Part shown: positions 63,344 to 64,000 of the stretch, in pieces
Position numbering within the stretch: the stretch's first letter is position 1
Layout of the letters: each line of letters begins with the position of its first letter
Assembly (NCBI GenBank): GCA_965153455.1
Contig: OZ234499.1
Span: forward strand, 17,852,271-17,916,270
Direction: 5' to 3'
DNA: 64,000 bases
Origin: Sphagnum compactum
Taxonomy: Eukaryota > Bryophyta > Sphagnopsida > Sphagnales
Notes under the pieces: generated by a model
Databases searched by the model: none
What the model was told of the DNA's origin: nothing
The model's input: only the letters and a program-made list of their open reading frames with translations
Translations under genes and position numbers: made by a program

Positions 63344-64000
63344 CTGATGATTAACCCCCCTGTTAATTAGGTGTCACATCAAGCAAAAGATCTTTACAAC
63401 AGTCTGGAAATTCTTAAAAAGGCACAACAAGGCACAACTAGTGAAAATTACAACATAGTGAATAACCACCAGCTCAAAGCACCTTCAGATTAGATCATCA
63501 CCACTTGTTGTTGATGGTTACAGAGCACAATGCAAAAGCTTACATTGTATTATCTAGCCAAGGAAAGTGAAGAATAAGATAGTGAAGTAGTAGCTATGGT
63601 GAGGCCACATTTTCTCAGGATTGTGTGAAATTGGACAACTGAACACAAAAGAGAAATTGGATCTGGTGAAGGGTTGATCATCAGCTTAGCCCATGCAACT
63701 CACTTTCTTAAGACTTGAAAGCTTACTAAGTCCGAATTCCTTTGGAGCTTCTGAGGATGGCTAAGATAAGTAGTGCAGAGTTGAAAGTATTCATTCAGAT
63801 AAAGGATTGCACTAAAAGAGCTGTTTTGATTGTGCTGTTGAAAGAAGCAGCAAACTAGGTGGAAGGCCCAAAGAGGTTGCTCCAGCTTTCTTCGGGTTGT
63901 GAAACCCTAACGCAATTTTTTTTACTGAAGGGAGGATGCTTGATTCTTCAAACATCGAGACGGCTTGTGGAAGAGATTTTTCAGCTGGAATAAATGAGAG
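63344..64000 (-). other. Probable intron of the 4CL-like gene
   Basis: The exon at 63154-63343 starts after a plain AG acceptor (ATCATCAG). Minus-strand sequence from here to the window edge shows no further family motif, so it is probably intron, with earlier exons outside the window. Confidence 0.5.

Overview
The window is nuclear DNA from a land plant. Plant-specific genes support this: a POLTERGEIST-like (PLL) PP2C, a MUSE/RMA-type RING protein, a plant SIN3-like corepressor, a SnAK/GRIK-type kinase relic and a 4-coumarate-CoA-ligase-like enzyme. Long AT-rich intergenic tracts, amino-acid homopolymers in the proteins, many minisatellites and a KIAA1586-like hAT transposase relic suggest a seed-free plant, perhaps a fern. 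That placement is inference, made without any database search.

Layout. 1-3500 holds three successive unrelated tandem-repeat arrays leading into a CT-rich leader. 3512-8125 (+) is an uninterrupted SIN3-like gene with all expected domains and no introns, followed by about 2 kb of UTR-like sequence. 10.2-16.8 kb is AT-rich with no gene found, apart from a tRNA-derived SINE-like relic near 16.36 kb. 16.84-19.2 kb is a GC-richer island: a palindrome-rich repeat, a 140-bp-period tandem array and a candidate small spliced gene. 22.6-24.4 kb (-) is a decayed SnAK/GRIK kinase. 27.7-29.5 kb (-) is a decayed hAT-like transposase, bordered by a tandem array of about 64 bp. 32753-35215 (-) is a single-exon RING E3 ligase gene.

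35.2-42.7 kb contains only dispersed repeats and microsatellites. 42749-47826 (-) is a complete six-exon PLL-type PP2C whose exons join in frame to 1,089 codons plus stop. 47.8-50.5 kb is a cluster of minisatellites and duplicated leader sequence. 50.5-61.6 kb is mostly repeats, including a 363-bp Tourist-like MITE with 36-bp terminal inverted repeats and a TAA target duplication. 61614-63343 (-) is the 3' half of a 4CL-like acyl-CoA ligase ending in a possible peroxisomal signal; its 5' part lies in the remaining 657 bases or beyond the window edge.

The genes do not form a pathway or cluster. Three are regulatory (chromatin corepression, ubiquitin ligation, phosphatase signalling) and one is metabolic. 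I found no coherent novel multi-gene system. The most notable items are the intronless SIN3 gene, the well-resolved kinase pseudogene, the exact 140-bp array beside an unrecognised spliced ORF, the clean MITE, and a recurring pattern of long-period minisatellites just upstream of genes.
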